Shown one piece after another: positions 35,875-44,673 of a DNA stretch of 64,000 nt. The stretch covers positions 3,120,981 to 3,184,980 of the forward strand of contig OY282494.1 of assembly GCA_958296385.1 (NCBI GenBank), in the 5' to 3' direction. The translations under genes and the position numbers were made by a program. Below the pieces are notes generated by a model. The model was not told where the DNA came from, did no database searches, and saw nothing but the letters and a program-made list of their open reading frames with translations. This DNA is from an uncultured Dehalococcoidia bacterium. GTDB taxonomy: Bacteria; Chloroflexota; Dehalococcoidia; Lucifugimonadales; UBA3495. Within the stretch, counting starts at the first letter, position 1, and the number at the start of each line of letters is the position of its first letter.

Positions 35875-38088
35875 ATGACATCACAACCCGACGCTAACCA
35901 GGATGCCTACGCAGAGGAGCGGGAGAATCTGGATAACGTTATCCACGCCATCCAGTCCCGAACCTCCAGCATCGGCTCCCGTATGCCCGCCCGCGCCGGA
36001 GATACCCGGACTGCTGATGCTGTCCAGCAAATGCTCCAAAGGCAGGTCGTAACCCTGGAATCAGCGTTGCGGCAGCCATACTTTGGGCGGGTCGATTACC
36101 AGCAACTAGACCCTCTGAACGAAGCCCCCAAAACTATTTACATCGGCGGCAATCAAATACCGGACACTAACGTTGTCAGTTGGATTGCCCCCGTCGCCCG
36201 CCTCTGGTACACCAACGAGAACCGCTACACCGCCCCTTATGGTCAAATCCGCGTCCGGGTTGACCTGAAACGTTTCCTGCGCGTTCGCGGCCAGGAGTTA
36301 GTCGAACTAAACGACATCTATCGTCGCGCTTTACCGGAGGGCGCCCCTACCGCCAACGCCGCTCTCACCGCCGCCCTTAGCGGCACCGGCGCCGCCGACG
36401 GGCATCTTTCCACCATCATCGAAACCATTGAAGCCGACCAGTACGAAAACATCGCCAATGTCAGCGACCAGGTGTTGATAGTGCAAGGCGCCGCCGGCAG
36501 CGGCAAGAGTGAAATCGGTCTGCACCGCATCGCCTACCTGCTGTCACCCTTCAACGAACTTCCGGAAAGAGAACGTCCTACGGCGAACACTACCCTGTTC
36601 GTCGGCCCCTCCGACTCTTTCCTGGAATACGCTGCCGACGTTCTGCCCAATTTAGGCGTCCGCGATAATATCCAGCAAACTACCCTGCGCGCTTGGCTGG
36701 CCTACCGTCACTCGGACAATGTCAACATCGGCACCCGAATGTGGAGAAACTTGCTGGAAAAGGGTGCAATGACCGAATTCGACGAAACCGCCGAGGCGTT
36801 TAAAGGCTCGATGGGCATGGCTGACGCTTTGGAACGACACGTCAAAAACCGCCTGGATGAAATACGAAAAGCCTTTCGCAACTTGCCGCCCCTGAACTCA
36901 ACCCCGGCCGGACGACGCCTGGCCGTCAGTGAGTCTGACATAGACGCGGCCTTGCGACGAGTATTCGCAAACAACGACGGCGGCTCCGCTCCCAATGTAA
37001 AGCGGCAGCAGTTTGTTGACGCCATCACAGACCTGATCTGGGAGCGCGACGGCTTGGCAGTGGGAACGCGACGCGAGGAGGTCGCCCGCCGTCGGAATCG
37101 CATTGCCGCTGAGGTGATAAACCCCTGGCTGGAAACGCGCTGGCCCCGGCTGGATTTTCAACAGGAGTATGTCTCCCTGCTGACTAACCCTGAACTGCTG
37201 TCGCGACTTTCTCGCGATTCCATCACCGTAGAGGGCGCCCGCAAGTTGCAGGCATCCGCCCGCTATGCGGCGTCCGGCGAGTTTGGGGACTCCGATATTG
37301 GCGCGCTCACCTACCTTGACCACTTGCTCAACAACACCATCCGCCCCCATTACCGTCATATTGTCGTGGACGAAGCCCAGGACATATCGCCCATAGAGTT
37401 CCGGGTGCTCCACCTCAGTTCAGTCAACAACTGGTTCACTGTTCTGGGAGATACCGTCCAGCAGATTACCCCCTATCGCGGCATCCGTCGCTGGCGGGAT
37501 CTTGAGCGCGCGCTGGGCCGTTCTGCCATCAAAGTGCAGCACGCCCGGACATCCTATCGTTCCAACCAGCACATAACCCGCTTCAACAACCGGATTCTGC
37601 GGCTGTTTGATACCTACATCGATGCGCCAATCCCTTATGGCCGCGAAGGGCATCGGGTTGAATTTCACCGGCACGCCAGCTCCGAGAGTATGTACCGCAA
37701 CGTTGTAAGCGAACTGAAGCGGGTCAGGTCACTGGATGATATGGCCGACGCTCAAATCGCTATCCTGGTGAGAGATATGTACAATCTCCGGCGGTTTAAA
37801 AGATTCTGTGAGGAAAACGGGGTAGATGAAGTAACCCCGTTCGGGCCGGAAAGCCACCATGCAAACACGATTCTGTGCCGCATACCCGATGCGAAAGGCT
37901 TGGAGTACGATGCCGTTATCATAATGGGAGTGAACGAAGCATTTGCGTCCACCACTTTCAACCGGAAACTCCTCTACCTGGCTGCAACCCGCGCCAAACA
38001 CTATCTCGCCATCCACTGGGCTCGCAAGCAATCCCCCATAACACGCGCCATATCCGACCGTGGCATCCGCAAATTTAACCCCCAATAG
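35875..38088 (+). CDS. HelD-like superfamily 1 helicase
   Basis: The 737-residue protein has an N-terminal helical arm (EERENLDNVIHAIQSRT) and a segment SWIAPVARLWYTNENRYTAP like that of HelD proteins, then Walker A GAAGSGKSEIG near residue 205, Walker B VVDEAQDISP near 497 and UvrD-like C-terminal motifs (DAKGLEYDAVIIMGVNEAF, LLYLAATRAKHYL). HelD removes stalled or antibiotic-bound RNA polymerase from DNA; other members act in DNA repair. GGAGG lies 7 nt before ATG. Less GC-biased third positions than ribF/tyrS; it opens the accessory stretch. Confidence 0.82.
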   Translation: MTSQPDANQDAYAEERENLDNVIHAIQSRTSSIGSRMPARAGDTRTADAVQQMLQRQVVTLESALRQPYFGRVDYQQLDPLNEAPKTIYIGGNQIPDTNVVSWIAPVARLWYTNENRYTAPYGQIRVRVDLKRFLRVRGQELVELNDIYRRALPEGAPTANAALTAALSGTGAADGHLSTIIETIEADQYENIANVSDQVLIVQGAAGSGKSEIGLHRIAYLLSPFNELPERERPTANTTLFVGPSDSFLEYAADVLPNLGVRDNIQQTTLRAWLAYRHSDNVNIGTRMWRNLLEKGAMTEFDETAEAFKGSMGMADALERHVKNRLDEIRKAFRNLPPLNSTPAGRRLAVSESDIDAALRRVFANNDGGSAPNVKRQQFVDAITDLIWERDGLAVGTRREEVARRRNRIAAEVINPWLETRWPRLDFQQEYVSLLTNPELLSRLSRDSITVEGARKLQASARYAASGEFGDSDIGALTYLDHLLNNTIRPHYRHIVVDEAQDISPIEFRVLHLSSVNNWFTVLGDTVQQITPYRGIRRWRDLERALGRSAIKVQHARTSYRSNQHITRFNNRILRLFDTYIDAPIPYGREGHRVEFHRHASSESMYRNVVSELKRVRSLDDMADAQIAILVRDMYNLRRFKRFCEENGVDEVTPFGPESHHANTILCRIPDAKGLEYDAVIIMGVNEAFASTTFNRKLLYLAATRAKHYLAIHWARKQSPITRAISDRGIRKFNPQ

Positions 38089-38132
38089 CCCCACACCGCG
38101 CCGGCCACCCCCCACAACCCCGTTGCGCTATA

Positions 38133-38582
38133 CTATTCCACCACCTCCAGCCAGGCGTAGGCATTTGCCGGCAACCGCTGCGCCGGTGGCAGCAAGCCGT
38201 TCAGCTCCCCAAACAACCGCCCGCTGTGACGGCAAGCGCGTACAAAGTGCTGCTGTGGCAAGTCCAGATTGTGCTGGAAACTGTGCAGCTGCGCCAGATG
38301 CCCCCAGGCCAATCGCAAATCCCGCTGCGGATAACGCCGGTGCAGACGATACCGCAAATAGTGGTGCCGCTCGGTTGACGCGCCCAGCTGAGTATGGTCG
38401 TCAAGCAGCATCAGCGCCGACACCATATCAATGCCGGCGCTCCATACCAGCATTCCCACGTCGGCCAACTCGAGAAAAGCGTCATCGTACTGCCGAACAG
38501 CCGCCTGGCCGTACCAGTCAGCGGCGTTATCCAGGCGACGCCGGGCGGCTTGCAGATAATCCTGTGGCACGCGGTCAGCCAT
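38133..38582 (-). CDS. hypothetical helical protein (possible HEPN), second gene of a pair
   Basis: 149 residues, almost entirely helical: YLQAARRRLDNAADWYGQAA, then SAGIDMVSALMLLDD and LAWGHLAQLHSFQHNL. The pattern of paired helices with an internal polar face recalls HEPN domains, but no clear RxxxxH motif is visible, so the assignment is weak. Its start overlaps the end of the upstream gene by 8 nt, so the two are translationally coupled. Adjacent to a restriction-modification gene, which fits a defence or toxin-antitoxin role. Confidence 0.6.
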   Translation of the reverse strand: MADRVPQDYLQAARRRLDNAADWYGQAAVRQYDDAFLELADVGMLVWSAGIDMVSALMLLDDHTQLGASTERHHYLRYRLHRRYPQRDLRLAWGHLAQLHSFQHNLDLPQQHFVRACRHSGRLFGELNGLLPPAQRLPANAYAWLEVVE

Positions 38583-38922
38583 TGCCGGCTCTCAATATCC
38601 TGACCAAGTCATCCGCTACTTCCCCAAAATGCGTCTTCCAATCCCACTCCGGCCCTTCCCAAAAGCTGAACCGGCGCGGGTCCAGGCTATCCTCGTAGTA
38701 GGACAGCAGCGATTCGTAGCCCGCCTCTATGCCCCAGCGCTCCCACTCCACCGCCAGCCGCTTTGCGGCGGCAGCGGGTTCCTCTCCCGGCGCCAGCTCG
38801 GCCAATACTTTATCGACCGCCGCCAGCAACAGCGCCGGCGACTCGGAACCAAGCGACCATCGCGCTTCTTTCAGCAATTCACTCGCCGTAGCCGTTTCGG
38901 ATTTTGAGGCTATTGACGCCAT
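38575..38922 (-). CDS. hypothetical small acidic protein, first gene of a pair
   Basis: 115 residues, rich in Ala, Glu and Trp: TASELLKEARWSLGSESPAL, later KRLAVEWERWGIEAGYESLL and FWEGPEWDWKTHFGEVADD. I do not recognise it. The small acidic leader followed by an overlapping helical gene is typical of toxin-antitoxin pairs but also of other coupled proteins. Transcribed divergently from the restriction-modification gene at 39020, 97 nt away. Confidence 0.6.
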   Translation of the reverse strand: MASIASKSETATASELLKEARWSLGSESPALLLAAVDKVLAELAPGEEPAAAAKRLAVEWERWGIEAGYESLLSYYEDSLDPRRFSFWEGPEWDWKTHFGEVADDLVRILRAGNG

Positions 38923-39019
38923 AACCGTACCTCGTTCAGCAATAATCGCCTTACAATGATAGCATGGCCCCGGGGTAGCATAGCCCCCGGCTTCGCATCA
39001 TTCGGCTTGGAGCGTCATT

Positions 39020-41719
39020 ATGTCCCCCCAGCAGTTCATCGCCAAGTGGCACGACATCGCCTTTGGTGAGAAGCAGGCGTCGCAGGAAATGTTCCTTGAC
39101 CTTTGCGCCCTGGTTGGCCACCCCAGCCCGGTAGCCTATGGCAATCGCGACGTTTTTACCTTTGAGAAGTGGGTGCCCGGTGGTTTTGCCGATGCCTATC
39201 TGGAGGAGCGTTTCGGCTGGGAGTTCAAGGGCGGCGATGACCAGTTGGCCGATGCTTTTAATCAGCTGCTGCGCTACCAGGTTTATCTGAAAACGCCGCC
39301 CCTGCTGGTCGTGTCCTCTTTTCGCACCATACTCGTACGCACCAACTTTCCGGGAATGGAAACCGTCCTCCACGAAATCCCCATCACCCGGCTGGACGAA
39401 CCCGCCTATCTGGAACTCCTCAAAAACGCTTTCTTTAATCCCGACGCTCTGCGGCCGGGGCGGTCGGTGGAGCAGGTTACCGAGGAAACGGCCAATCTGT
39501 TCCGCGACATCGTAACCGATATGGAGCAGCATACCGATGACCCGGAGCGGCTGGCCCGCTATCTCAACCAGATTGTGTTCTGCCTCTACGCCGAGGATGC
39601 CGGGCTGCTGCCTGCTGGCCTGTTCACCCGCATTGTCCACCAGCGCTACCGCAGCCCCGGCTTGTTCAATCAGGCCGTCGCCGGACTGTTCGCGCAGATG
39701 GCCTCCGGCGGTCTGTTCGGCGCCGACGAGATTTCCCATTTCAACGGCGATTTGTTCAACCAGGCCGATACCGTCGAGCTGAGCGCCGTCGCCCTGCAAC
39801 GCCTGGGCGAGGCCACCGGCAAGAACTGGCGCGACATTGAGCCGTCCATCTTTGGCACCCTCTTTGAGCGCGCCCTGGACGCCTCCAAGCGTTCCCAGCT
39901 GGGCGCGCACTACACCGGCGCCGACGACATTATGCTGGTGATTGACCCCGTGGTGCTGGAACCCCTGCGCCGCGAATGGGAAACCGTTAAGCAGGAAGTG
40001 AGCGAGTTGCAAGCCGATGATAATACCGACGCTGCCCGCGCCCATCTGCTGGCCTTCCAGCAACGGCTGGCCGGCGCAACCGTCCTGGACCCGGCCTGCG
40101 GCAGCGGCAATTTCCTCTACCTGGCCCTGCGCTCCCTGCTGGATTTGGAAAAGCAGGTCATCGACTTCGCCGCCGCCCGGGGCTGGCACGGCCTGACGCC
40201 AACGGTCAAGCCCGACCGGATGCTGGGCATCGAAATCAACCCCTACGCCGCCGAACTCACCCGCACCGCCCTCTGGATTGGCTACATCCAGTGGCACCAG
40301 GCCAACGGCTTCCCCTACACCCACACCCCCATCCTAACCCCGCTGCACACCATCCGCCAGATGGACGCCATCCTTGATACGACCGACAAGGACAACCCGG
40401 CAGAACCGGAGTGGCCACCCGCCGAGTTCATCATCGGCAACCCGCCATTCCTCGGACGACGCAGTTGGAATCGCAACTTTGAGCGAAAATACACGCTGGC
40501 CGTCGATAGCGTCTATAAAAGTACAATAGCGAAGTCATCAGACTTGTGCTGTTATTGGTTCGAAAAAGCGCGCCGTCAAATCGCTGCCGGCATAGCCAAT
40601 AGGGCCGGATTACTGGCGACGCAGAATATTCGGGCGATTTATAGTCGGGGTGTACTGGAAAACATCAACGAATCCGGCGGCATATTTATGGCGTATCCTG
40701 ACCGGGATTGGCTGCTTGATGGCGCAAATGTACACGTCGCAATCATCGGCTTTGACGACGGTTCAGAGACCAACAAGATGATTGACGGCCAACCCGTTGG
40801 CAGTATCAATGGTAATCTTACCGCCGGCGTCGATGTCACTACTGCCAAAAGACTGCCCGAGAATGCCGGCATCGCATTCAGAGGGCCGCGTACCGCGCCA
40901 TTTGATATTCCCGGCGATTTGGCGGCGGCTATGTTAGCAGATATTGGGAATCCGAATCAGCGGCCCAACTCCGATGTAATAATGCCAGTCAGGAACGGGC
41001 AGGATCTACAGGCACGCGCTCGTGGCCATTACACCATCAACTTTGCCGATATGCCACTGGCAGAGGCATCAGCGTATGCCGCTCCGTTTGAGCACGCCAG
41101 GCAATCTATGATTGCACCGGGCAGTGATTTGACCGGAAACTACTGGCAATATCGCCAATCTGCCCCGAACATGACGGCAGCACTGTCGGGATTGCCGCGA
41201 TTTATCGGACACTCGGTTACTGCCAAGCACCTAACCTTTACGTGGATTGATGCTGGAACAATCTGCAATAGCGCTACCAACGTATTTGCGTGCGACGACG
41301 ATTATTCTTTCGGTGTATTACATAGCCGAGTTCATGAAATTTGGGCCAAAGCTTTGGGAACGCAACTCGAATCACGACCCCGCTACACCCCCACCACCTG
41401 TTTTGAAACATTCCCGTTCCCCCAGCCCACCGACGCACAACGCGCGGCCATCGCCAAAGCCGCCGCCGAGTTGAACCGACTGCGGGAGAACTGGCTCAAC
41501 CCCACCAACGCCGACGGCAACCCGTCCCTTACCCCCGCCCAAATGTCCCAACGCACCCTAACCAACCTCTACAACCAGCCCCCCACCTGGCTAACCAACG
41601 CCCACCACACCCTTGATGCCGCAGTATCCGACGCCTACGGCTGGCCGCCTGGTCTGTCCGATGCGGAGCTGCTGGAACGACTACTGGCGCTAAACCTGGC
41701 GCGGGCAGGCGCTATATGA
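39020..41719 (+). CDS. MmeI-like type IIG/IIL restriction-modification protein
   Basis: One 899-residue polypeptide. The N terminus has a PD-(D/E)xK-type nuclease (D58...E68-F-K70, in GFADAYLEERFGWEFKGG). A helical linker leads to a DNA adenine methyltransferase with DPACGSGNFLYLALR near residue 356 and NPPF near 473, then a target-recognition region and a C-terminal helical part. Such enzymes cut and methylate with one recognition domain. The DNA around 40490-41370, which encodes the target-recognition part, is visibly richer in A/T than either flank. GGAG lies 8 nt before the start. Confidence 0.88.
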   Translation: MSPQQFIAKWHDIAFGEKQASQEMFLDLCALVGHPSPVAYGNRDVFTFEKWVPGGFADAYLEERFGWEFKGGDDQLADAFNQLLRYQVYLKTPPLLVVSSFRTILVRTNFPGMETVLHEIPITRLDEPAYLELLKNAFFNPDALRPGRSVEQVTEETANLFRDIVTDMEQHTDDPERLARYLNQIVFCLYAEDAGLLPAGLFTRIVHQRYRSPGLFNQAVAGLFAQMASGGLFGADEISHFNGDLFNQADTVELSAVALQRLGEATGKNWRDIEPSIFGTLFERALDASKRSQLGAHYTGADDIMLVIDPVVLEPLRREWETVKQEVSELQADDNTDAARAHLLAFQQRLAGATVLDPACGSGNFLYLALRSLLDLEKQVIDFAAARGWHGLTPTVKPDRMLGIEINPYAAELTRTALWIGYIQWHQANGFPYTHTPILTPLHTIRQMDAILDTTDKDNPAEPEWPPAEFIIGNPPFLGRRSWNRNFERKYTLAVDSVYKSTIAKSSDLCCYWFEKARRQIAAGIANRAGLLATQNIRAIYSRGVLENINESGGIFMAYPDRDWLLDGANVHVAIIGFDDGSETNKMIDGQPVGSINGNLTAGVDVTTAKRLPENAGIAFRGPRTAPFDIPGDLAAAMLADIGNPNQRPNSDVIMPVRNGQDLQARARGHYTINFADMPLAEASAYAAPFEHARQSMIAPGSDLTGNYWQYRQSAPNMTAALSGLPRFIGHSVTAKHLTFTWIDAGTICNSATNVFACDDDYSFGVLHSRVHEIWAKALGTQLESRPRYTPTTCFETFPFPQPTDAQRAAIAKAAAELNRLRENWLNPTNADGNPSLTPAQMSQRTLTNLYNQPPTWLTNAHHTLDAAVSDAYGWPPGLSDAELLERLLALNLARAGAI

Positions 41720-41760
41720 TAGATTGTAAATACAGCTTCTCTCATTGACGGTGATTCATC

Positions 41761-42630
41761 ATGTCATTAGTTAACATCGGAGACCTCGTTGCGCCCGCAA
41801 GCACCCTGGTTACGAAGATTTCTAACGCTCTCGGCAGGCATTTTGATCCGAGGCAAGAGATTCGTATGGCCCAGGCCAGGTCTGAAGCAGATCGCATTCT
41901 CAGGGTCTCTGCCGAGGAGACGGACATTATAATTGCTGCTCTCCGAGAAAGGGCTGCGGATCGCTTTCTCAACGAGGAGATAACCAATCAGGCAAACATT
42001 GAGAGCATAACTGAAAAGGCTATACATCGCCTTACTGATAATGCCACTCCTGAGGGTATTGAGGATGACTGGCTCAGGAATTTTTTTGACAAGTGCCGCA
42101 TAATATCGGATGCAGATATGCAGCAGGTCTGGGCCGGCATTTTAGCCGGCGAAGCGAATAACCCCGGTTCATTCTCACGAAGAACGGTCAACTTGATGGC
42201 GGATTTTGATAAAGATGCTGCTGAGCTGTTCAGTAACCTTTGCAGTTTCGTATGGTCAATAGACGAAGTTGCACGCTTACTTGTATATGATACAGGGCAT
42301 GATATTTATAATAAATGTGAAATTGGTCTTGCCACAATTTCTCATCTAGAATCTCTTGGAGTAATTCGGTATCATGAGCCCGGCTATGTTAAGGTGACTG
42401 ATCTTCCCAAAATAGCACAAACTGCTTACCAGGATAACTTGGTAACATTGACATTCCCAAAAGATGATGGAAATGATTTAAATATAGGCCATGTCATATT
42501 CACATTTGCGGGTCTCCAGCTATCCACAATTTGCGAACCTACGCCGGTCGAGGGATTCTTTGAATACGTTTATGACCGATGGGCAGGTGAATCGCTAGTA
42601 CCACCGCGAAATAGCCAGCAGGATGCTTGA
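41761..42630 (+). CDS. DUF2806 family protein
   Basis: 289 residues. The segment WLRNFFDKCRIISDADMQQV followed by WAGILAGEANNPGSFSRRTV is characteristic of DUF2806, whose function is unknown. The C-terminal half may be a winged helix (IGLATISHLESLGVIRYHEPG). The gene is much richer in A/T than the rest of the window, with unusual codons such as ATA and TTA, so it was probably acquired. It follows the restriction-modification gene by 41 nt on the same strand. Confidence 0.8.
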   Translation: MSLVNIGDLVAPASTLVTKISNALGRHFDPRQEIRMAQARSEADRILRVSAEETDIIIAALRERAADRFLNEEITNQANIESITEKAIHRLTDNATPEGIEDDWLRNFFDKCRIISDADMQQVWAGILAGEANNPGSFSRRTVNLMADFDKDAAELFSNLCSFVWSIDEVARLLVYDTGHDIYNKCEIGLATISHLESLGVIRYHEPGYVKVTDLPKIAQTAYQDNLVTLTFPKDDGNDLNIGHVIFTFAGLQLSTICEPTPVEGFFEYVYDRWAGESLVPPRNSQQDA

Positions 42631-42907
42631 CTCGACGGGCAACACTGTCACTATCAACGCATACCGTGGCGGTTAGCAAGTTTGCCGGCCAAGGCAAAAG
42701 CAAAAGCGCGGCTATGTCCAGCGTCCACCCCTCAAGCAGGACAACGTTCTCTGGCCACTCCGCGCTCGCTATAATAACGTAATCGCTGCGGCGGTAAAAT
42801 GTCAACGCCTTTGGACAGCCGGCCGGCAAAACTGCCGCTATCGTTTGCACTATACTATAACCATCCATCCCCAAACCCAACCGTCCCCCGATCACTGAGG
42901 CCCGGCA

Positions 42908-43477
42908 ATGACCACCGCCAAAAAACTATTCACCGCCGATGACTTGCTGGCGATGCCGGATGATGGCAAGCGGTACGAATTAATCCGGGGAGAGCTTATT
43001 GAAACGCCGCCAGCAAGCCACGAGCACGGCAGAGTCGCCGAGCGGTTCGGACGGCGCATCGGCAACTTTGCCGAGGAGCATGACTTGGGCCACGGCATCG
43101 CCGCCGAAACCGGAGTTCACATCGAGCGCAGCCCCGACACCGTGCGCGCGCCCGATTACGGGTTCATCTCTTACGAACGAAAGGCAGAACCGCCTCCGCG
43201 GCGCGGCTATGCCGAAGTCATTCCCGATTTAGTGCTGGAAGTAGTTTCACCCGACGACCGGCAGACCGAAATAGACGCCAAAACGCAAATGTGGCTGGCC
43301 GCCGGCGTAAGGCTGGCGCTGGTAGCGTATCCTGAGTCGCAGGAAGTGTACGCCCATCACGACGATGGCACGGTGCAGCGTTACGGCGTTGGCGATACGG
43401 TAGCCGGCGACCCGGTGCTGCCCGGCTTCGCCTGCCCGGTGTCCGACATTTTCGCCTTTAGGCCGCGCCAGCGTTAG
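42908..43477 (+). CDS. Uma2 family (DUF820) putative nuclease 1
   Basis: 189 residues with the Uma2 core: PDDGKRYELIRGELIETPPA near the N terminus, APDYGFIS, then VIPDLVLEVVSPDDRQTEID and AKTQMWLAAGVRLA, giving the Asp, Glu and Lys of a PD-(D/E)xK fold. Members are widespread in cyanobacteria and Chloroflexota, and their cellular role is unknown. First of three tandem paralogues. The 277 bp upstream show no convincing gene. Confidence 0.85.
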   Translation: MTTAKKLFTADDLLAMPDDGKRYELIRGELIETPPASHEHGRVAERFGRRIGNFAEEHDLGHGIAAETGVHIERSPDTVRAPDYGFISYERKAEPPPRRGYAEVIPDLVLEVVSPDDRQTEIDAKTQMWLAAGVRLALVAYPESQEVYAHHDDGTVQRYGVGDTVAGDPVLPGFACPVSDIFAFRPRQR

Positions 43478-43489
43478 AGGAGAACGGCA

Positions 43490-44050
43490 ATGACTACCGC
43501 CAAAAAGCTGCTTACCGCCGCTGACTTGCTGGCGATGCCGGACGATGGCAAGCGGTACGAACTAATCCGGGGAGAGCTTAGCGAAATGCCGTCGCCCAGC
43601 TTTATGCACATGGCCGTCACCGGCCGCATCGGATACCTCATCACGGATTTCGTTGTAGAACGCAACCTGGGGTTTATTTACGGCCCGGAGGCGTCAGCCT
43701 ACATCGCACGCGGGCCGGACACGGTGCGCGCCGCCGATTATGGCCTGATTGCCCGCGCCCGACTGCCCGAAGTTCTGCCGGAACGCGGCTACATTTTTGG
43801 AGCCGTTCCCGACTTGGTAGTAGAAGTGGTTTCGCCCGAACACCGGGCATCGGTAGTGAACGCCAAAACGCAAATGTGGCTGGCGGCCGGCGTGCGGCTG
43901 GTATTGACCATATACATTGAAACCCACGAAATAGTCACGCACCGCAGCGACGGCGCTATACAGCGGTTCGGCATCGGCGATATGCTGACCTGCGAGCCGG
44001 TGCTGCCCGGCTTTGCCTGCCCGGTGGCCGACATTTTCGCCGTTGGATAG
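43490..44050 (+). CDS. Uma2 family (DUF820) putative nuclease 2
   Basis: 186 residues. The first 30 residues are almost identical to the preceding paralogue (KKLLTAADLLAMPDDGKRYE), and the catalytic region AVPDLVVEVVSPEHRASVVN plus AKTQMWLAAGVRLVL is intact. The middle differs, which may mark substrate divergence. GGAG lies in AGAGGAGAACGGCA just before the ATG, a leader shared with copy 3. Confidence 0.85.
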   Translation: MTTAKKLLTAADLLAMPDDGKRYELIRGELSEMPSPSFMHMAVTGRIGYLITDFVVERNLGFIYGPEASAYIARGPDTVRAADYGLIARARLPEVLPERGYIFGAVPDLVVEVVSPEHRASVVNAKTQMWLAAGVRLVLTIYIETHEIVTHRSDGAIQRFGIGDMLTCEPVLPGFACPVADIFAVG

Positions 44051-44074
44051 CGCCAGCGTTGGAGGAGAACGGCA

Positions 44075-44626
44075 ATGACCACCGCCAAAAAGCTGCTTAC
44101 CGCCGCTGATTTGCTGGCGATGCCGGATGACGGCAAGCGTCACGAGCTCGTTCGTGGCGAGTTGATAACGATGCCGCTCAATGACTTGCGTCACGGCATT
44201 GCCGCCGGTCGAATCCACTTGCGGTTTGGGAACTTTATCTGTGGCAACGACCTCGGCTTTGGCGTAGGCGGTTGCGGCTTTTGGCTGGAACAGGAACCAG
44301 ATACCGTGCTCGCCCCGGATTACGCTTTCATTTCACACGCTCGCTGGGGCTACCGCCCGGTAGCCCATGACTACCCTAAAATAATGCCAGATCTGATAAT
44401 TGAAGTCGTATCCGGCTTTGATATACCAGAATATATCGACGCCAAAACGCAAATGTGGCTGGCGGCCGGCGTGCGGTTGGTCTGGGTAGTCTATCCCGGT
44501 ACGCAGGAAGTTCACGCCCACCACGACGACGGCACGGTGCAGCGGTTCGGCGTAGGTGATACTCTTACCGGCGACCCGGTACTGCCCGGTTTTGCCTGTC
44601 CCGTTGTTGATATTTTCACCTACTAA
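44075..44626 (+). CDS. Uma2 family (DUF820) putative nuclease 3
   Basis: 183 residues, same N terminus as the two before (KKLLTAADLLAMPDDGKRHE). The active-site region reads IMPDLIIEVVSGFDIPEYID and AKTQMWLAAGVRLVWVVYPG, so the Pro usual in the SP motif is replaced (SGFD). Its leader is nearly identical to that of copy 2, showing the duplicated unit includes intergenic DNA. Confidence 0.85.
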   Translation: MTTAKKLLTAADLLAMPDDGKRHELVRGELITMPLNDLRHGIAAGRIHLRFGNFICGNDLGFGVGGCGFWLEQEPDTVLAPDYAFISHARWGYRPVAHDYPKIMPDLIIEVVSGFDIPEYIDAKTQMWLAAGVRLVWVVYPGTQEVHAHHDDGTVQRFGVGDTLTGDPVLPGFACPVVDIFTY

Positions 44627-44673
44627 CCTTGCCCCATTACTGACCTTGCCCAATCACCATCAGGAGTTGCCCC

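Noticed and set aside
42539-42895. 118-codon minus-strand frame in the gap before the Uma2 array
   Set aside because: Overlaps the 3' end of the DUF2806 gene in antisense and has no ribosome binding site, though part of its sequence looks protein-like.
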